64,000 bases of DNA from Halictus rubicundus (GCF_050948215.1 NW_027489036.1:1-64000), one strand, 5' to 3'. Shown: positions 12,401 to 25,682, counted from the stretch's first letter. Numbers and translations are program-made. Notes: generated from the sequence alone by a model not told the origin.

Positions 12401-13990
12401 ATCCTCTATCCTATCCTCAATCCTCTATAATATCGTATCCTCTATCCTATCCCATTCTCTATCCTATAATATCATCTATCCTATCCTATCCTCAATCCTA
12501 TCCTATCCTATATGCTATCCAATCCTCTATTCTATCCTATCCTCTATCCTATCCTATCCTCTATCCTATCCTATCCTCTATCCTATCCTATCCTCTATCC
12601 TATCCTATCCTCTATCCTATCCTATCCTCTATCCTATCCTATCCTCTATCCTATCCTATCCTCTATCCTATCCTATCCTCTATCCTATCCTATCCTCTAT
12701 CCTATCCTATCCTCTATCCTATCCTATCCTCTATCCTATCCTATCCTCTATCCTATCCTATCCTCTATCCTATCCTATCCTCTATCCTATCCTATCCTCT
12801 ATCCTATCCTATCCTCTATCCTATCCTATCCTCTATCCTATCCTATCCTCTATCCTATCCTATCCTGTATCCTATCCTATCCTCTATCCTATCCTATCCT
12901 CTATCCTATCCTATCCTCTATCCTATCCTATCCTCTATCCTATCCTATCCTCTATCCTATCCTATCCTCTATCCTATCCTATCATCTATCTTATCCTATC
13001 CTCTATCCTATCGTAACCTCTATCCTATCCTATCCTCTATCCTATCCTATCCTCTATCCTATCCTATCCTCTATCCTATCCTATCCTCTATCCTATCCTA
13101 TCCTCTATCCTATCCTATCCTCTATCCTATCCTATCCTCTATCCTATCCTATCCTCTATCCTATCCTATCCTCTATCCTATCCTATCCTCTATCCTATCC
13201 TATCCTCTATCCTATCCTATCCTCTATCCTATCCTATCCTCTATCCTATCCTATCCTCTATCCTATCCTATCCTCTATCCTATCCTATCCTCTATCCTAT
13301 CCTATCCTCTATCCTATCCTATCCTCTATCCTATCCTATCCTCTATCCTATCCTATCCTCTATCCTATCCTATCCTCTATCGTCTCCTATCCTCTATCCT
13401 ATCCCATCCCCTATCCTATCCTATCCTCTATCCTATCCTATCCTCTATCCTATCCTCTATCCTATCCTCTATCCTATCCTATCCTCTATCCTATCCTATC
13501 CTCTATCCTATCCTATCCTCTATCCTATCCTATCCTCTATGCTATCCTATCCTCTATCCTATCCTATCCTCTATCATATCCTATCCTCTATCCTATCCTA
13601 TCCTCTATCCTATCCTATCCTCTATCCTATCCTATCCTCTATCCTATCCTATCCTCTATCGTCTCCTATCCTCTATCCTATCCTATCCTCTATCCTATCC
13701 TATCCTCTATCCGATCCTATCCTCTATCCTATCCTATCCTCTATCCTATCCTATCCTCTATCCTATCCTATCCTCTATCCTATCCTATCCTCTATCGTCT
13801 CCTATCCTCTATCCTATCCAATCTCCTATCCTATCCTCTATCCTATCCTATCATCTATCTTATCCTATCCTCTATCCTATCCTATCCTCTATCCTATCCT
13901 ATCCTCTATCCTATCCTATCCTCTATCCTATCCTATCCTCTATCCTATCCTCTCCTCTATCCTATCCTATCCTCTATCCTATCCTATCCT
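9445..13990 (+). repeat. 4.58-kb higher-order block, copy 2
   Basis: It follows copy 1 directly and repeats its variants in order, including CGTCTGGTC near 10336, TTGGCC at 12336, GTAACC near 13014 and the CTCTCCTCTAT variant near 13949. Apart from unit-number changes in pure runs, I noticed very few differences. The right limit is hard to place because both copies end in consensus units before the ATGCTATCG landmark at 14095. Confidence 0.92.
12242..12360 (+). repeat. TTGGCC landmark, diverged form, copy 2
   Basis: It matches 7667-7785 at an offset of 4575 bp, with TTGGCC at 12336. It shares the TATCTAATTTTATCC variant that is absent from the landmark copies to the right of 25 kb. Confidence 0.85.
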
Positions 13991-13999
13991 CTATCCTAT

Positions 14000-16580
14000 C
14001 CTATCCTCTATCCTATCCTATCCTCTATCCTATCCTATCCTCTATCCTATCCTATCCTCTATCCTATCCTATCCTCTATCCTATCCTATCCTCTATGCTA
14101 TCGTATCCTCTATCCTATCCAATCCTCTATCCTATTCTATACTCTACCCTATCCTATCCGCTATCGTATCCAATCCTCTATCGTCTCCTATCCTCTATCC
14201 TATCCAATCCCCTATCCTATCCTCTATCCTATCCTATCCTCTATCCTATCCTATCCTCTACCCTGTCCTATTCTCTATCCTATCCTCCATCCTATCCTAT
14301 CCTCTATCCTATCCTATCCTCTATCCTATCCTATCCTCTATCCTATCCTATCCTCTATCCTATCCTATCCTCTATCCTATCCAATCCTCTATCGTCTCCT
14401 ATCCTCTATCCTATCCAATCACCTATCCTATCCTCTATCCTATCCTATCCTCTACCCTGTCCTATTCTCTATCCTATCCTCAATCCTATCCTATCCTCTA
14501 ACCTATCCTATCCTCTATCCTATCATATCCTCTATCCTATCCTATCCTCTATCCTATCCTATCCTCTATCCTATCCTATCCTCTATCCTATCCTATCCTC
14601 TATCCTATCCTATCCTCTATCCTATCCTATCCTCTATGCTATCCTATCCTCTATCCTATTCTATCCTCTATCCTATCCTATCCTCTATCATATCCTATCC
14701 TCTATCCTATCCTATCCTCTATCCTATCCTATCCTCTATCCTATCCTATCCTCTATCCTATCCTATCCTCTATCCTATCCTATCCTCTATCCTATCCTAT
14801 CCTCTATCCTATCCTATCCTCTATCCTATCCTATCCTCTATCCTATCCTATCCTCTATCCTATCCTATCCTCTATCCTATCCTATCCTCTATCCTATCCT
14901 ATCCTCTATGCTATCGTATCCTCTATCCTATCCAATCCTCTATCCTATTCTATACTCTACCCTATCCTATCCTCTATCGTATCCAATCCTCTATCGTCTC
15001 CTATCCTCTATCCTATCCAATCCCCTATCCTATCCTCTATCCTATCCTATCCTCTATCCTATCCTATCCTCTACCCTGTCCTATTCTCTATCCTATCCTC
15101 AATCCTATCCTATCCTCTATCCTATCCTATCCTCTATCCTATCCTATCCTCTATCCTATCCTATCCTCTATCCTATCCAATCCTCTATCGTCTCCTATCC
15201 TCTATCCTATCCAATCACCTATCCTATCCTCTATCCTATCCTATCCTCTACCCTATCCTACCCTCTATCCTATCCTATCCTCTATCCTATCCTATCCTCT
15301 ATCCTATCCTATCCTCTATCCTATCCTATCCTCTATCCTATCCTATCCTCTATGCTATCGTATCCTCTATCCTATCCAATCCTCTATCCTATTCTATACT
15401 CTACCCTATCCTATCCTCTATCGTATCCAATCCCCTATCCTATCCTCTATCCTATCCTATCCTCTATCCTATCCTATCCTCTATCCTATCCTATCCTCTA
15501 TCCTATCCTATCCTCTATCCTATCCTATCCTCTATCCTATCCTATCCTCTATGCTATCCTATCCTCTATCCTATTCTATCCTCTATCCTATCCTATCCTC
15601 TATCATATCCTATCCTCTATCCTATCCTATCCTCTATCCTATCCTATCCTCTATCCTATCCTATCCTCTATCCTATCCTATCCTCTATCCTATCCTATCC
15701 TCTATCCTATCCTATCCTCTATCCTATCCTATCCTCTATCCTATCCTATCCTCTATCCTATCCTATCCTCTATCCTATCCTATCCTCTATCCTATCCTAT
15801 CCTCTATGCTATCGTATCCTCTATCCTATCCAATCCTCTATCCTATTCTATACTCTACCCTATCCTATCCTCTATCGTATCCAATCCTCTATCGTCTCCT
15901 ATCCTCTATCCTATCCAATCCCCTATCCTATCCTCTATCCTATCCTATCCTCTATCCTATCCTATCCTCTACCCTGTCCTATTCTCTATCCTATCCTCAA
16001 TCCTATCCTATCCTCTATCCTATCCTATCCTCTATCCTATCCTATCCTCTATCCTATCCTATCCTCTATCCTATCCAATCCTCTATCGTCTCCTATCCTC
16101 TATCCTATCCAATCACCTATCCTATCCTCTATCCTATCCTATCCTCTACCCTATCCTATCCTCTATCCTATCCTATCCTCTATCCTATCCTATCCTCTAT
16201 CCTATCCTATCCTCTATCCTATCCTATCCTCTATCCTATCCTATCCTCTATGCTATCGTATCCTCTATCCTATCCAATCCTCTATCCTATTCTATACTCT
16301 ACCCTATCCTATCCTCTATCGTATCCAATCCCCTATCCTATCCTCTATCCTATCCTATCCTCTATCCTATCCTATCCTCTATCCTATCCTATCCTCTATC
16401 CTATCCTATCCTCTATCCTATCCAATCCTCTATCCTATCCTATCCTCTATCCTATCCTATCCTCTATCCTATTCTATCCTCTATCGTCTTCTATCCTCTA
16501 TCCTATCCAATCCCCTATCCTATCCTCTATCCTATCCTATCATCTATCTTATCCTATCCTCTATCCTATCCTATCGTAAT
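14000..16580 (+). repeat. 444/454-bp higher-order repeat, paired as 898 bp
   Basis: ATGCTATCGTATCC occurs at 14095, 14908, 15352, 15806 and 16250. Distances are 813, 444, 454 and 444 bp. The pairs 14908-15806 and 15352-16250 are each 898 bp apart, so the true unit is a two-part 898-bp repeat. The first interval is shorter by 85 bp, exactly five units. Inside, TACTCTACCC, CCTGTCCTATTCTC, CCAATCACC and CCAATCCCC occur in fixed order. The longest open frame of the window (12512-16579) crosses this region, which only shows how rarely stop-making variants occur here. Confidence 0.85.
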
Positions 16581-17505
16581 CTCTATCTTATCGTATCATA
16601 TCCTCTATCCTATCCTATTCTCTATCCTATCCTCTCCTTTATCCTATCTTATCCTCTATCGTCTGCTCTATCCTATCCTATCCAATATCCTATCCTATCC
16701 TCAATCCTATCCTATCCTCTATCCTAACCACTCCTTTCTACTATCCAATCCTCTATCGAATCCTCTATCCTATCCTATCCTCTATCGTATGCAATCCTCT
16801 ATCCCATCCAATCCTCTATCCTATCCTCTATCCTATCCTATCCTCTATCCTATCCTATCCTCTATCCTATCCTATCCTCTATCCTATCCTATCCTCTATC
16901 CTCTATCCTATCCTATCCTCTATCCTATCCTCTATCCTATCCTCTATCCTATCCTATCCTCTATCCTATCCTATCCTCTATCCTATCCTATCCTCTATCC
17001 TATCCTATCCTCTATCCTGTCCTACCCTCTATCCTATCCTATCCTCTATCCTATCCTATCCTCTATCCTATCCTATCCTCTATCCTATCCTATCCTCTAT
17101 CCTATCCTATCCTCTATCCTATCCTCTATCCTATCCTATCCTCTATCCTATCCTATCCTCTATACTATCCTATCCTCTATCCTATCCTATCCTCTATCCT
17201 ATCCTATCCTCTATCCTATCCTATCCTCTATCCTATCCTATCCTCTATCCTATCCTCTATCCTATCCTCTATCCTATCCTATCCTCTATCCTATCCTATC
17301 CTCTATCCTATCCTATTCTCTATCCTATCCTCAATCCTCTATAATATCGTATCCTCCATCCTATCCTATTCTCTATCCTATAATATCATCTATCCTATCC
17401 TATCCTCTATCCTATCCTATCGTCTATCCTATCCTATCCTCTATCCTATCCTATCCTCTATCCTATCCTATCCTCTATCCTATCCTATCCTCTATCCTAT
17501 CCTAA
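16580..17505 (+). repeat. Satellite stretch between higher-order blocks
   Basis: It begins with GTAATCTCTATC and CTCTCCTTTATCC, then has a lone TAACCACTCC...TATGCAATCC segment at 16726-16820. That segment resembles the lead-in of the later 270-bp landmark but is not followed by TTGGCC. The rest is mostly consensus units with several 12-bp units near 16880-16940 and 17240-17275. No gene is present. Confidence 0.75.
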
Positions 17506-18783
17506 CCTCTATCCAATCCTATCCTCTATCCTATCCTATCCTCTATCCTATCCTATCCTCTATCCTATCCTATCCTCCATCCTATCCTATCCTCTATCGT
17601 CTCCTATCCTCTATCCTATCCAATCCCCTATCCTATCCTCTATCCTATCCTATCATCTATCTTATCCTATCCTCTATCCTATCCTATCCTCTATCCTATC
17701 CTATCGTATTTTCTATCTTATCGTATCATATCCTCTATCCTATCCTATTCTCTATCCTATCCTCTCCTTTATCCTATCTTATCCTCTATCGTCTGCTCTA
17801 TCCTATCCTATCCAATATCCTAGCCTATCCTCAATCCTATCCTATCCTCTATCCTATCCTATCCTCTATCCTATCCTTTCCTCTATCCTATCCTATCCTC
17901 TATCCTATCCAATCCTCTATCCTATCCTATCCTCTATCCTATCCTATCCTCTATCCTATCCTATCCTCTATCGTCTCCTATCCTCTATCCTATCCAATCC
18001 CCTATCCTATCCTCTATCCTATCCTATCATCTATCTTATCCTATCCTCTATCCTATCCTATCGTAATCTCTATCTTATCGTATCATATCCTCTATCCTAT
18101 CCTATTCTCTATCCTATCCTCTCCCTTATCCTATCTTATCCTCTATCGTCTGCTCTATCCTATCCTATCCAATAGCCTATCCTATCCTCTATCCTATCCT
18201 ATACTCTATCCTATCCTATCCTCTATCCTATCCTATCCTCTATCCTATCCTATCCTCTATCCTATCCTATCCTCTATCCTATCCTATCCTCTATCCTATC
18301 CTATCCTCTATCCTATCCTATCCTCTATCCTATCCTCTATCCTATCCTATCCTCTATCGTCTCCTATCCTCTATCCTATCCTATCCTCTATCCTATCCTA
18401 TCCTCTATCCTATCCTATCCTCTATCCTATCCTATCCTCTATCCTATCCTATCCTCTATCCTATCCTATCGTCTATCCTATCCTATCCTCTATCCTATCC
18501 TATCCTCTATCCTATCCTATCCTCTATCCTATCCTATCCTCTATCCTATCCTAACCTCTATCCAATCCTATCCTCTATCCTATCCTATCCTCTATCCTAT
18601 CCTATCCTCTATCCTATCCTATCCTCCATCCTATCCTATCCTCTATCGTCTCCTATCCTCTATCCTATCCAATCCCCTATCCTATCCTCTATCCTATCCT
18701 ATCATCTATCTTATCCTATCCTCTATCCTATCCTATCCTCTATCCTATCCTATCGTATTCTCTATCTTATCGTATCATATCCT

Positions 18784-18890
18784 CTATCCTATCCTATTCT
18801 CTATCCTATCCTCTCCTTTATCCTATCTTATCCTCTATCCTATCCTATTCTCTATCCTATCCTCTCCTTTATCCTATCTTATCCTCTATC
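18784..18890 (+). repeat. 51-bp local tandem duplication
   Basis: The segment with CCTATTCTC and CTCTCCTTTATCC appears twice in a row, with CTCTCC at 18811 and 18862. The distance of 51 bp is exactly three satellite units. The partner block near 53.8 kb has it only once, so the duplication arose after the 35-kb duplication or was lost in the partner. Confidence 0.85.
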
Positions 18891-21800
18891 GTCTGCTCTA
18901 TCCTATCCTATCCAATATCCTAGCCTATCCTCAATCCTATCCTATCCTCTATCCTATCCTATCCTCTATCCTATCCTTTCCTCTATCCTATCCTATCCTC
19001 TATCCTATCCAATCCTCTATCCTATCCTATCCTCTATCCTATCCTATCCTCTATCCTATCCTATCCTCTATCCTATCCTATCCTATCCTCTATCCTATCC
19101 TATCCTCTATCCAATCCTATCCTCTATCCTATCCTATACTCTATCCTATCCTATCCTCTATCCTATCCTATCCTCTATCCTATCCTATCCTCTATCCTAT
19201 CCTATCCTCTATCCTATCCTATCCTCTATCCTATCCTATCCTCTATCCTATCCTATCCTCTATCCTATCCTCTATCCTATCCTATCCTCTATCCTATCCT
19301 ATCCTCTATCCTATCCTATCCTATCCTCTATCCTATCCTATCCTCTATCCTATCCAATCCCCTATCCTATCCTCTATCCTATCCTATCATCTATCTTATC
19401 CTATCCTCTATCCTATCCTATCCTCTATCCTATCCAATCCACTATCCTATCCTCTATCCTATCCTATCATCTATCTTATCCTATCCTCTATCCTATCCTA
19501 TCCTCTATCCTATCCTATCGTATTCTCTATCTTATCGTATCATATCCTCTATCCTATCCTATTCTCTATCCTATCCTCTCCTTTATCCTATCTTATCCTC
19601 TATCGTCTGCTCTATCCTATCCTATCCAATATCCTAGCCTATCCTCAATCCTATCCTATCCTCTATTCTATCCTATCCTCTATCCTATCCTTTCCTCTAT
19701 CCTATCCTATCCTCTATCCTATCCAATCCTCTATCCTATCCTATCCTCTATCCTATCCTATCCTCTATCCTATCCTATCCTCTATCCTATCCAATCCTCT
19801 ATCCTATCCTATCCTCTATCCTATCCTATCCTCTATCCTATCCTATCCTCTATCCTATCCTATCCTCTATCCTATCCTATCCTCTATCCTATCCTATCCT
19901 CTATCCTATCCTATCCTCCATCCTATCCTATCCTCTATCGTCTCCTATCCTCTATCCTATCCAATCCCCTATCCTATCCTCTATCCTATCCTATCATCTA
20001 TCTTATCCTATCCTCTATCCTATCCTATCCTCTATCCTATCCTATCATCTATCTTATCCTATCCTCTATCCTATCCTATCGTAATCTCTATCTTATCGTA
20101 TCATATCCTCTATCCTATCCTATTCTCTATCCTATCCTCTCCTTTATCCTATCTTATCCTCTATCGTCTGCTCTATCCTATCCTAAACAATAGCCTATCC
20201 TATCCTCAATCCTATCCTATACTCTATCCTATCCTATCCTCTATCCTATCCTATCCTCTATCCTATCCTATCCTCTATCCTATCCTATCCTCTATCCTAT
20301 CCTCTATCCTATCCTATCCTCTATCCTATCCTATCCTCTATCCTATCCTATCCTATCCTCTATCCTATCCTATCATCTATCTTATCCTATCCTCTATCCT
20401 ATCCTATCCTCTATCCTATCCTATCGTATTCTCTATCTTATCGTATCATATCCTCTATCCTATCCTATTCTCTATCCTATCCTCTCCTTTATCCTATCTT
20501 ATCCTCTATCGTCTGCTCTATCCTATCCTATCCAATATCCTAGCCTATCCTCAATCCTATCCTATCCTCTATCCTATCCTATCCTCTATCCTATCCTTTC
20601 CTCTATCCTATCCTATCCTCTATCCTATCCAATCCTCTATCCTATCCTTTCCTCTATCCTATCCTATCCTCTATCCTATCCTATCCTCTATCCTATCCTA
20701 TCCTATCCTCTATCCTATCCTATCCTCTATCCAATCCTATCCTCTATCCTATCCTATACTCTATCCTATCCTATCCTCTATCCTATCCTATCCTCTATCC
20801 TATCCTATCCTCTATCCTATCCTATCCTCTATCCTATCCTATCCTCTATCCTATCCTATCCTCTATCCTATCCTCTATCCTATCCTATCCTCTATCCTAT
20901 CCTATCCTCTATCCTATCCTATCCTCTATCCTATCCTATCCTCTATCCTATCCAATCCCCTATCCTATCCTCTATCCTATCCTATCATCTATCTTATCCT
21001 ATCCTCTATCCTATCCTATCCTCTATCCTATCCAATCCACTATCCTATCCTCTATCCTATCCTATCATCTATCTTATCCTATCCTCTATCCTATCCTATC
21101 CTCTATCCTATCCTATCGTATTCTCTATCTTATCGTATCATATCCTCTATCCTATCCTATTCTCTATCCTATCCTCTCCTTTATCCTATCTTATCCTCTA
21201 TCGTCTGCTCTATCCTATCCTATCCAATATCCTAGCCTATCCTCAATCCTATCCTATCCTATCCTCTATCCTATCCTATCCTCTATCCAATCCTATCCTC
21301 TATCCTATCCTATACTCTATCCTATCCTATCCTCTATCCTATCCTATCCTCTATCCTATCCTATCCTCTATCGTCTCCTATCCTCTATCCTATCCAATCC
21401 CCTATCCTATCCTCTATCCTATCCTATCATCTATCTTATCCTATCCTCTATCCTATCCTATCGTAATCTCTATCTTATCGTATCATATCCTCTATCCTAT
21501 CCTATTCTCTATCCTATAATATCATCTATCCTATCCTATCCTCAATCCTATCCTATCCTATATGCTATCCAATCCTCTATTCTATCCTATCCTCTATCCT
21601 ATCCTATCCTCTATCCTATCCTATCCTCTATCCTATCCTATCGTATTCTCTATCTTATCGTATCATATCCTCTATCCTATCCTATTCTCTATCCTATCCT
21701 CTCCTTTATCCTATCTTATGCTCTATCGTCTGCTCTATCCTATCCGATCCAATATCCTATCCTATCCTCTATCCTATCCTATCCTCTATCCTATCCTCTA

Positions 21801-22738
21801 TCCTATCCTCTATCCTATCCTATCCTCTATCGTCTCCTATCCTCTATCCTATCCAATCCCCTATCCTATCCTCTATCCTATCCTATCATCTATCTTATCC
21901 TATCCGCTATCCTATCCTATCCTCTATCGTCTCCTATCCTCTATCCTATCCAATCCCCTATCCTATCCTCTATCCTATCCTATCATCTATCTTATCCTAT
22001 CCTCTATCCTATCCTATCCTCTATCCTATCCTATCCTCTATCCTATCCTATCCTCAATCCTATCCTATCCTCTATCCTATCCTATCCTCTATCCTATCCT
22101 ATCCTCTATCCTATCCTCTATCCTATCCTATCCTCTATCGTCTCCTATCCTCTATCCTATCCTATCCTCTATCCTATCCTATCCTCTATCCTATCCTATC
22201 CTCTATCCTATCCTATCCTCTATCCTATCCTATCCTCTATCCTATCCTATCCTCTATCCTATCCTATCCTCTATCCTATCCTATCCTCTATCCTATCCTA
22301 TCCTCTATCCTATCCTATCCTCTATCCTATCCTATCCTCTATCCTATCCTATCCTCTATCCTATCCTAACCTCTATCCAATCCTATCCTCTATCCTATCC
22401 TATCCTCTATCCTATCCTATCCTCTATCCTATCCTATCCTCCATCCTATCCTATCCTCTATCGTCTCCTATCCTCTATCCTATCCAATCCCCCATCCTAT
22501 CCTCTATCCTATCCTATCATCTATCTTATCCTATCCTCTATCCTATCCTATCCTCTATCCTATCCTATCCTCTATCCTATCCTATCCTCTATCGTCTCCT
22601 ATCCTCTATCATATCCAATCCCCTATCCTATCCTCTATCCTATCCTATCATCTATCTTATCCTATCCTCTATCCTATCCTATCTTAATCTCTATCTTATC
22701 GTATCATATCCTCTATCCTATCCTATTCTCTATCCTAT

Positions 22739-22820
22739 CCTCTCCTTTATCCTATCTTATCCTCTATATCCTATCCTATTCTCTATCCTATCCTCTCCTT
22801 TATCCTATCTTATCCTCTAT
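22739..22820 (+). repeat. 53-bp local tandem duplication
   Basis: CTCTCCTTTATCC occurs at 22740 and again at 22793, joined by CTCTATATCC in place of the usual CTCTATCC. This resembles the duplication at 18.8 kb but has 53 bp rather than 51, so the join was imprecise. The matching place near 57.7 kb has a single copy. Confidence 0.8.
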
Positions 22821-22886
22821 CGTCTGCTCTATCCTATCCTATCCAATAGCCTATCCTATCCTCAATCCTATCCTATCCTCTATCCT

Positions 22887-23157
22887 AACCTCTCCTTTCT
22901 ACTATCCAATCCTCTATCGAATCCTCTATCCTATCCTATCCTCTATCGTATGCAATCCTCCATCCCATCCAATCTTCTATCCTATCCTATCCTCTATCCT
23001 ATCCTATCTCTATCCTATCCTATCCTATCTATCCTCTCCTCTATCCTATCTCCTATATCTATCCTATCTATCCTATCCTGTATCCTATCCTCTATCCTAT
23101 CCTATCCTTCTATCCCTATCCTCTATCCTCTATCCTCTATCCTATCCTCTATCGTCT
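22887..23157 (+). repeat. Corrupted copy of the 270-bp TTGGCC landmark
   Basis: The first part (22887-22979) matches the normal landmark, from TAACCTCTCC through TATGCAATCC to CCAATCTTC. From about 22980 the expected sequence is replaced by irregular units such as TATCTCTATCC, TATCTATCC, CTCCTATATC and CCTTCTATCCCTATCC. The CCTGTATCC step is still recognisable, but TTGGCCTGTCG and CTAGCCCC are gone. Anchors show this stretch is 53 bp shorter than the partner at 57818-58141. Both copies have CCAATCCCCTAGCC and TATCCCCTATCCTC on the right. It is either a locally decayed copy or a consensus error in the assembly. Confidence 0.8.
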
Positions 23158-25682
23158 CCTATCCTCTATCCTATCCAATCCCCTAGCCTATCCTCTATCC
23201 TATCCTATCATCTATCTTATCCTATCCCCTATCCTCTATCCTATCCTATCCTCTATCCTATCCTATCCTCTATCCTATCCTATCCTCTATCCTATCCTAT
23301 CCTCTATCCTATCCTATCCTCTATCCTATCCTATCCTCTATCCTATCCTATCCTCTATCCTATCCTATCCTCTATCCTATCCTATCCTCTATCCTATCCT
23401 ATCCTCTATCCTATCCTATCCTCTATCCTATCCTATCCTCTATCCTATCCTATCCTCTATCCTATCCTATCCTCTATCCTATCCTATCCTATCCTCTATC
23501 CTATCCTATCCTCTATCCTATCCTATCCTATCCTCTATCCTATCATATCCTCTATCCTATCCTATCCTCTATCCTATCCTATCCTCTATCCTATCCTATC
23601 CTCTATCCTATCCTATCCTCTATCCTATACTATCCTCTATCCTATCCTATCGTCTATCCTATCCTATCCTCTATCCTATCCTATCCTCTATCCTATCCTA
23701 TCCTCTTTCCTATCCAATCCTCTATCCTATCCTATTCTCTATCCTATCCTCAATCCTCTATAATATCGTATCCTCCATCCTATCCTATTCTCTATCCTAT
23801 AATATCATCTATCCTATCCTATCCTCAATACTATCCTATCCTATATGCTATCCAATCCTCTATTCTATCCTATCCTCTATCCTATCCTATCCTCTATCCT
23901 ATCCTATCCTCTATCCAATCCTATCCTCTATCCTATCCTATACTCTATCCTATCCTATCCTCTATCCTATCCTATCCTCTATCCTATCCTATCCTCTATC
24001 CTATCCTATCCTCTATCCTATCCTATCCTCTATCGTCTCCTATCCTCTATCCTATCCTATCCTATATCCTATCCTATCCTATCCTCTATCCTATCCTATC
24101 CTCTATCGTCTCCTATCCTCTATCCTATCCAATCCCCTATCCTATCCTCTATCCTATCCTATCATCTATCTTATCCTATCCTCTATCCTATCCTATCCTC
24201 TATCCTATCCTATCCTCTATCCAATCCTATCCTCTATCCTATCCTATCATCTATCTTATCCTATCCTCTATCCTATCCTATCGTAATCTCTATCTTATCG
24301 TATCATATCCTCTATCCTATCCTATTCTCTATCCTATAATATCATCTATCCTATCCTATCCTCAATCCTATCCTATCCTATATGCTATCCAATCCTCTAT
24401 TCTATCCTATCCTCTATCCTATCCTATCCTCTATCCTATCCTATCCTCTATCCTATCCTATCGTATTCTCTATCTTATCGTATCATATCCTCTATCCTAT
24501 CCTATTCTCTATCCTATCCTCTCCTTTATCCTATCTTATGCTCTATCGTCTGCTCTATCCTATCCGATCCAATATCCTATCCTATCCTCTATCCTATCCT
24601 ATCCTCTATCCTATCCTCTATCCTATCCTCTATCCTATCCTCTATCCTATCCTATCCTCTATCGTCTCCTATCCTCTATCCTATCCAATCCCCTATCCTA
24701 TCCTCTATCCTATCCTATCATCTATCTTATCCTATCCGCTATCCTATCCTATCCTCTATCGTCTCAAATCCTCTATCCTATCCAATCCCCTATCCTATCC
24801 TCTATCCTATCCTATCATCTATCTTATCCTATCCTCTATCCTATCCTATCCTCTATCCTATCCTATCCTCTATCCTATCCTATCCTCAATCCTATCCTAT
24901 CCTCTATCCTATCCTATCCTCTATCCTATCCTATCCTCTATCCTATCCTCTATCCTATCCTATCCTCTATCGTCTCCTATCCTCTATCCTATCCTATCCT
25001 CTATCCTATCCTATCCTCTATCCTATCCTATCCTCTATCCTATCCTATCCTCTATCCTATCCTATCCTCTATCCTATCCTATCCTCTATCCTATCCTATC
25101 CTCTATCCTATCCTATCCTCTATCCTATCCTATCCTCTATCCTATCCTATCCTCTATCCTATCCTATCCTCTATCCTATCCTATCCTCTATCCTATCCTA
25201 TCCTCTATCCTATCCTAACCTCTATCCAATCCTATCCTCTATCCTATCCTATCCTCTATCCTATCCTATCCTCTATCCTATCCTATCCTCCATCCTATCC
25301 TATCCTCTATCGTCTCCTATCCTCTATCCTATCCAATCCCCTATCCTATCCTCTATCCTATCCTATCATCTATCTTATCCTATCCTCTATCCTATCCTAT
25401 CCTCTATCCTATCCTATCCTCTATCCTATCCTATCCTCTATCGTCTCCTATCCTCTATCATATCCAATCCCCTATCCTATCCTCTATCCTATCCTATCAT
25501 CTATCTTATCCTATCCTCTATCCTATCCTATCTTAATCTCTATCTTATCGTATCATATCCTCTATCCTATCCTATTCTCTATCCTATCCTCTCCTTTATC
25601 CTATCTTATCCTCTATCGTCTGCTCTATCCTATCCTATCCAATAGCCTATCCTATCCTCAATCCTATCCTATCCTCTATCCT

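Larger units (their letters stand above)
17510..23400 (+). repeat. 5.9-kb block, copy 1 of a long-range duplication
   Basis: It matches about 52540-58380 with the same rare variants in the same order. Offsets read from anchors are 34989 bp (18.06-18.76 kb), 34938 near 19.01 kb, 34955 (19.11-21.56 kb), 34938 at 21.73 kb, 34931 at 22.89 kb and 34984 at 23.18 kb. The TAAACAATAGCC variant (20184 and 55139) was seen only in these two blocks. Differences are mainly 17-bp steps, a 51-bp local duplication at 18812-18862 in this copy, a 44-bp difference near 17.71 kb, and the corrupted segment 22980-23157. Confidence 0.88.

Noticed and set aside
12512..16579. Long hydrophobic repeat protein (1355 codons), and about 45 similar open frames elsewhere on the plus strand
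   Set aside because: All frames in all three phases encode the same 17-residue repeat, overlap each other, begin at the ATATGC landmark or chance ATG triplets, and end at sporadic TAA or TAG variants. Length differences between copies are 17 bp and would shift a real reading frame. No phase is favoured.
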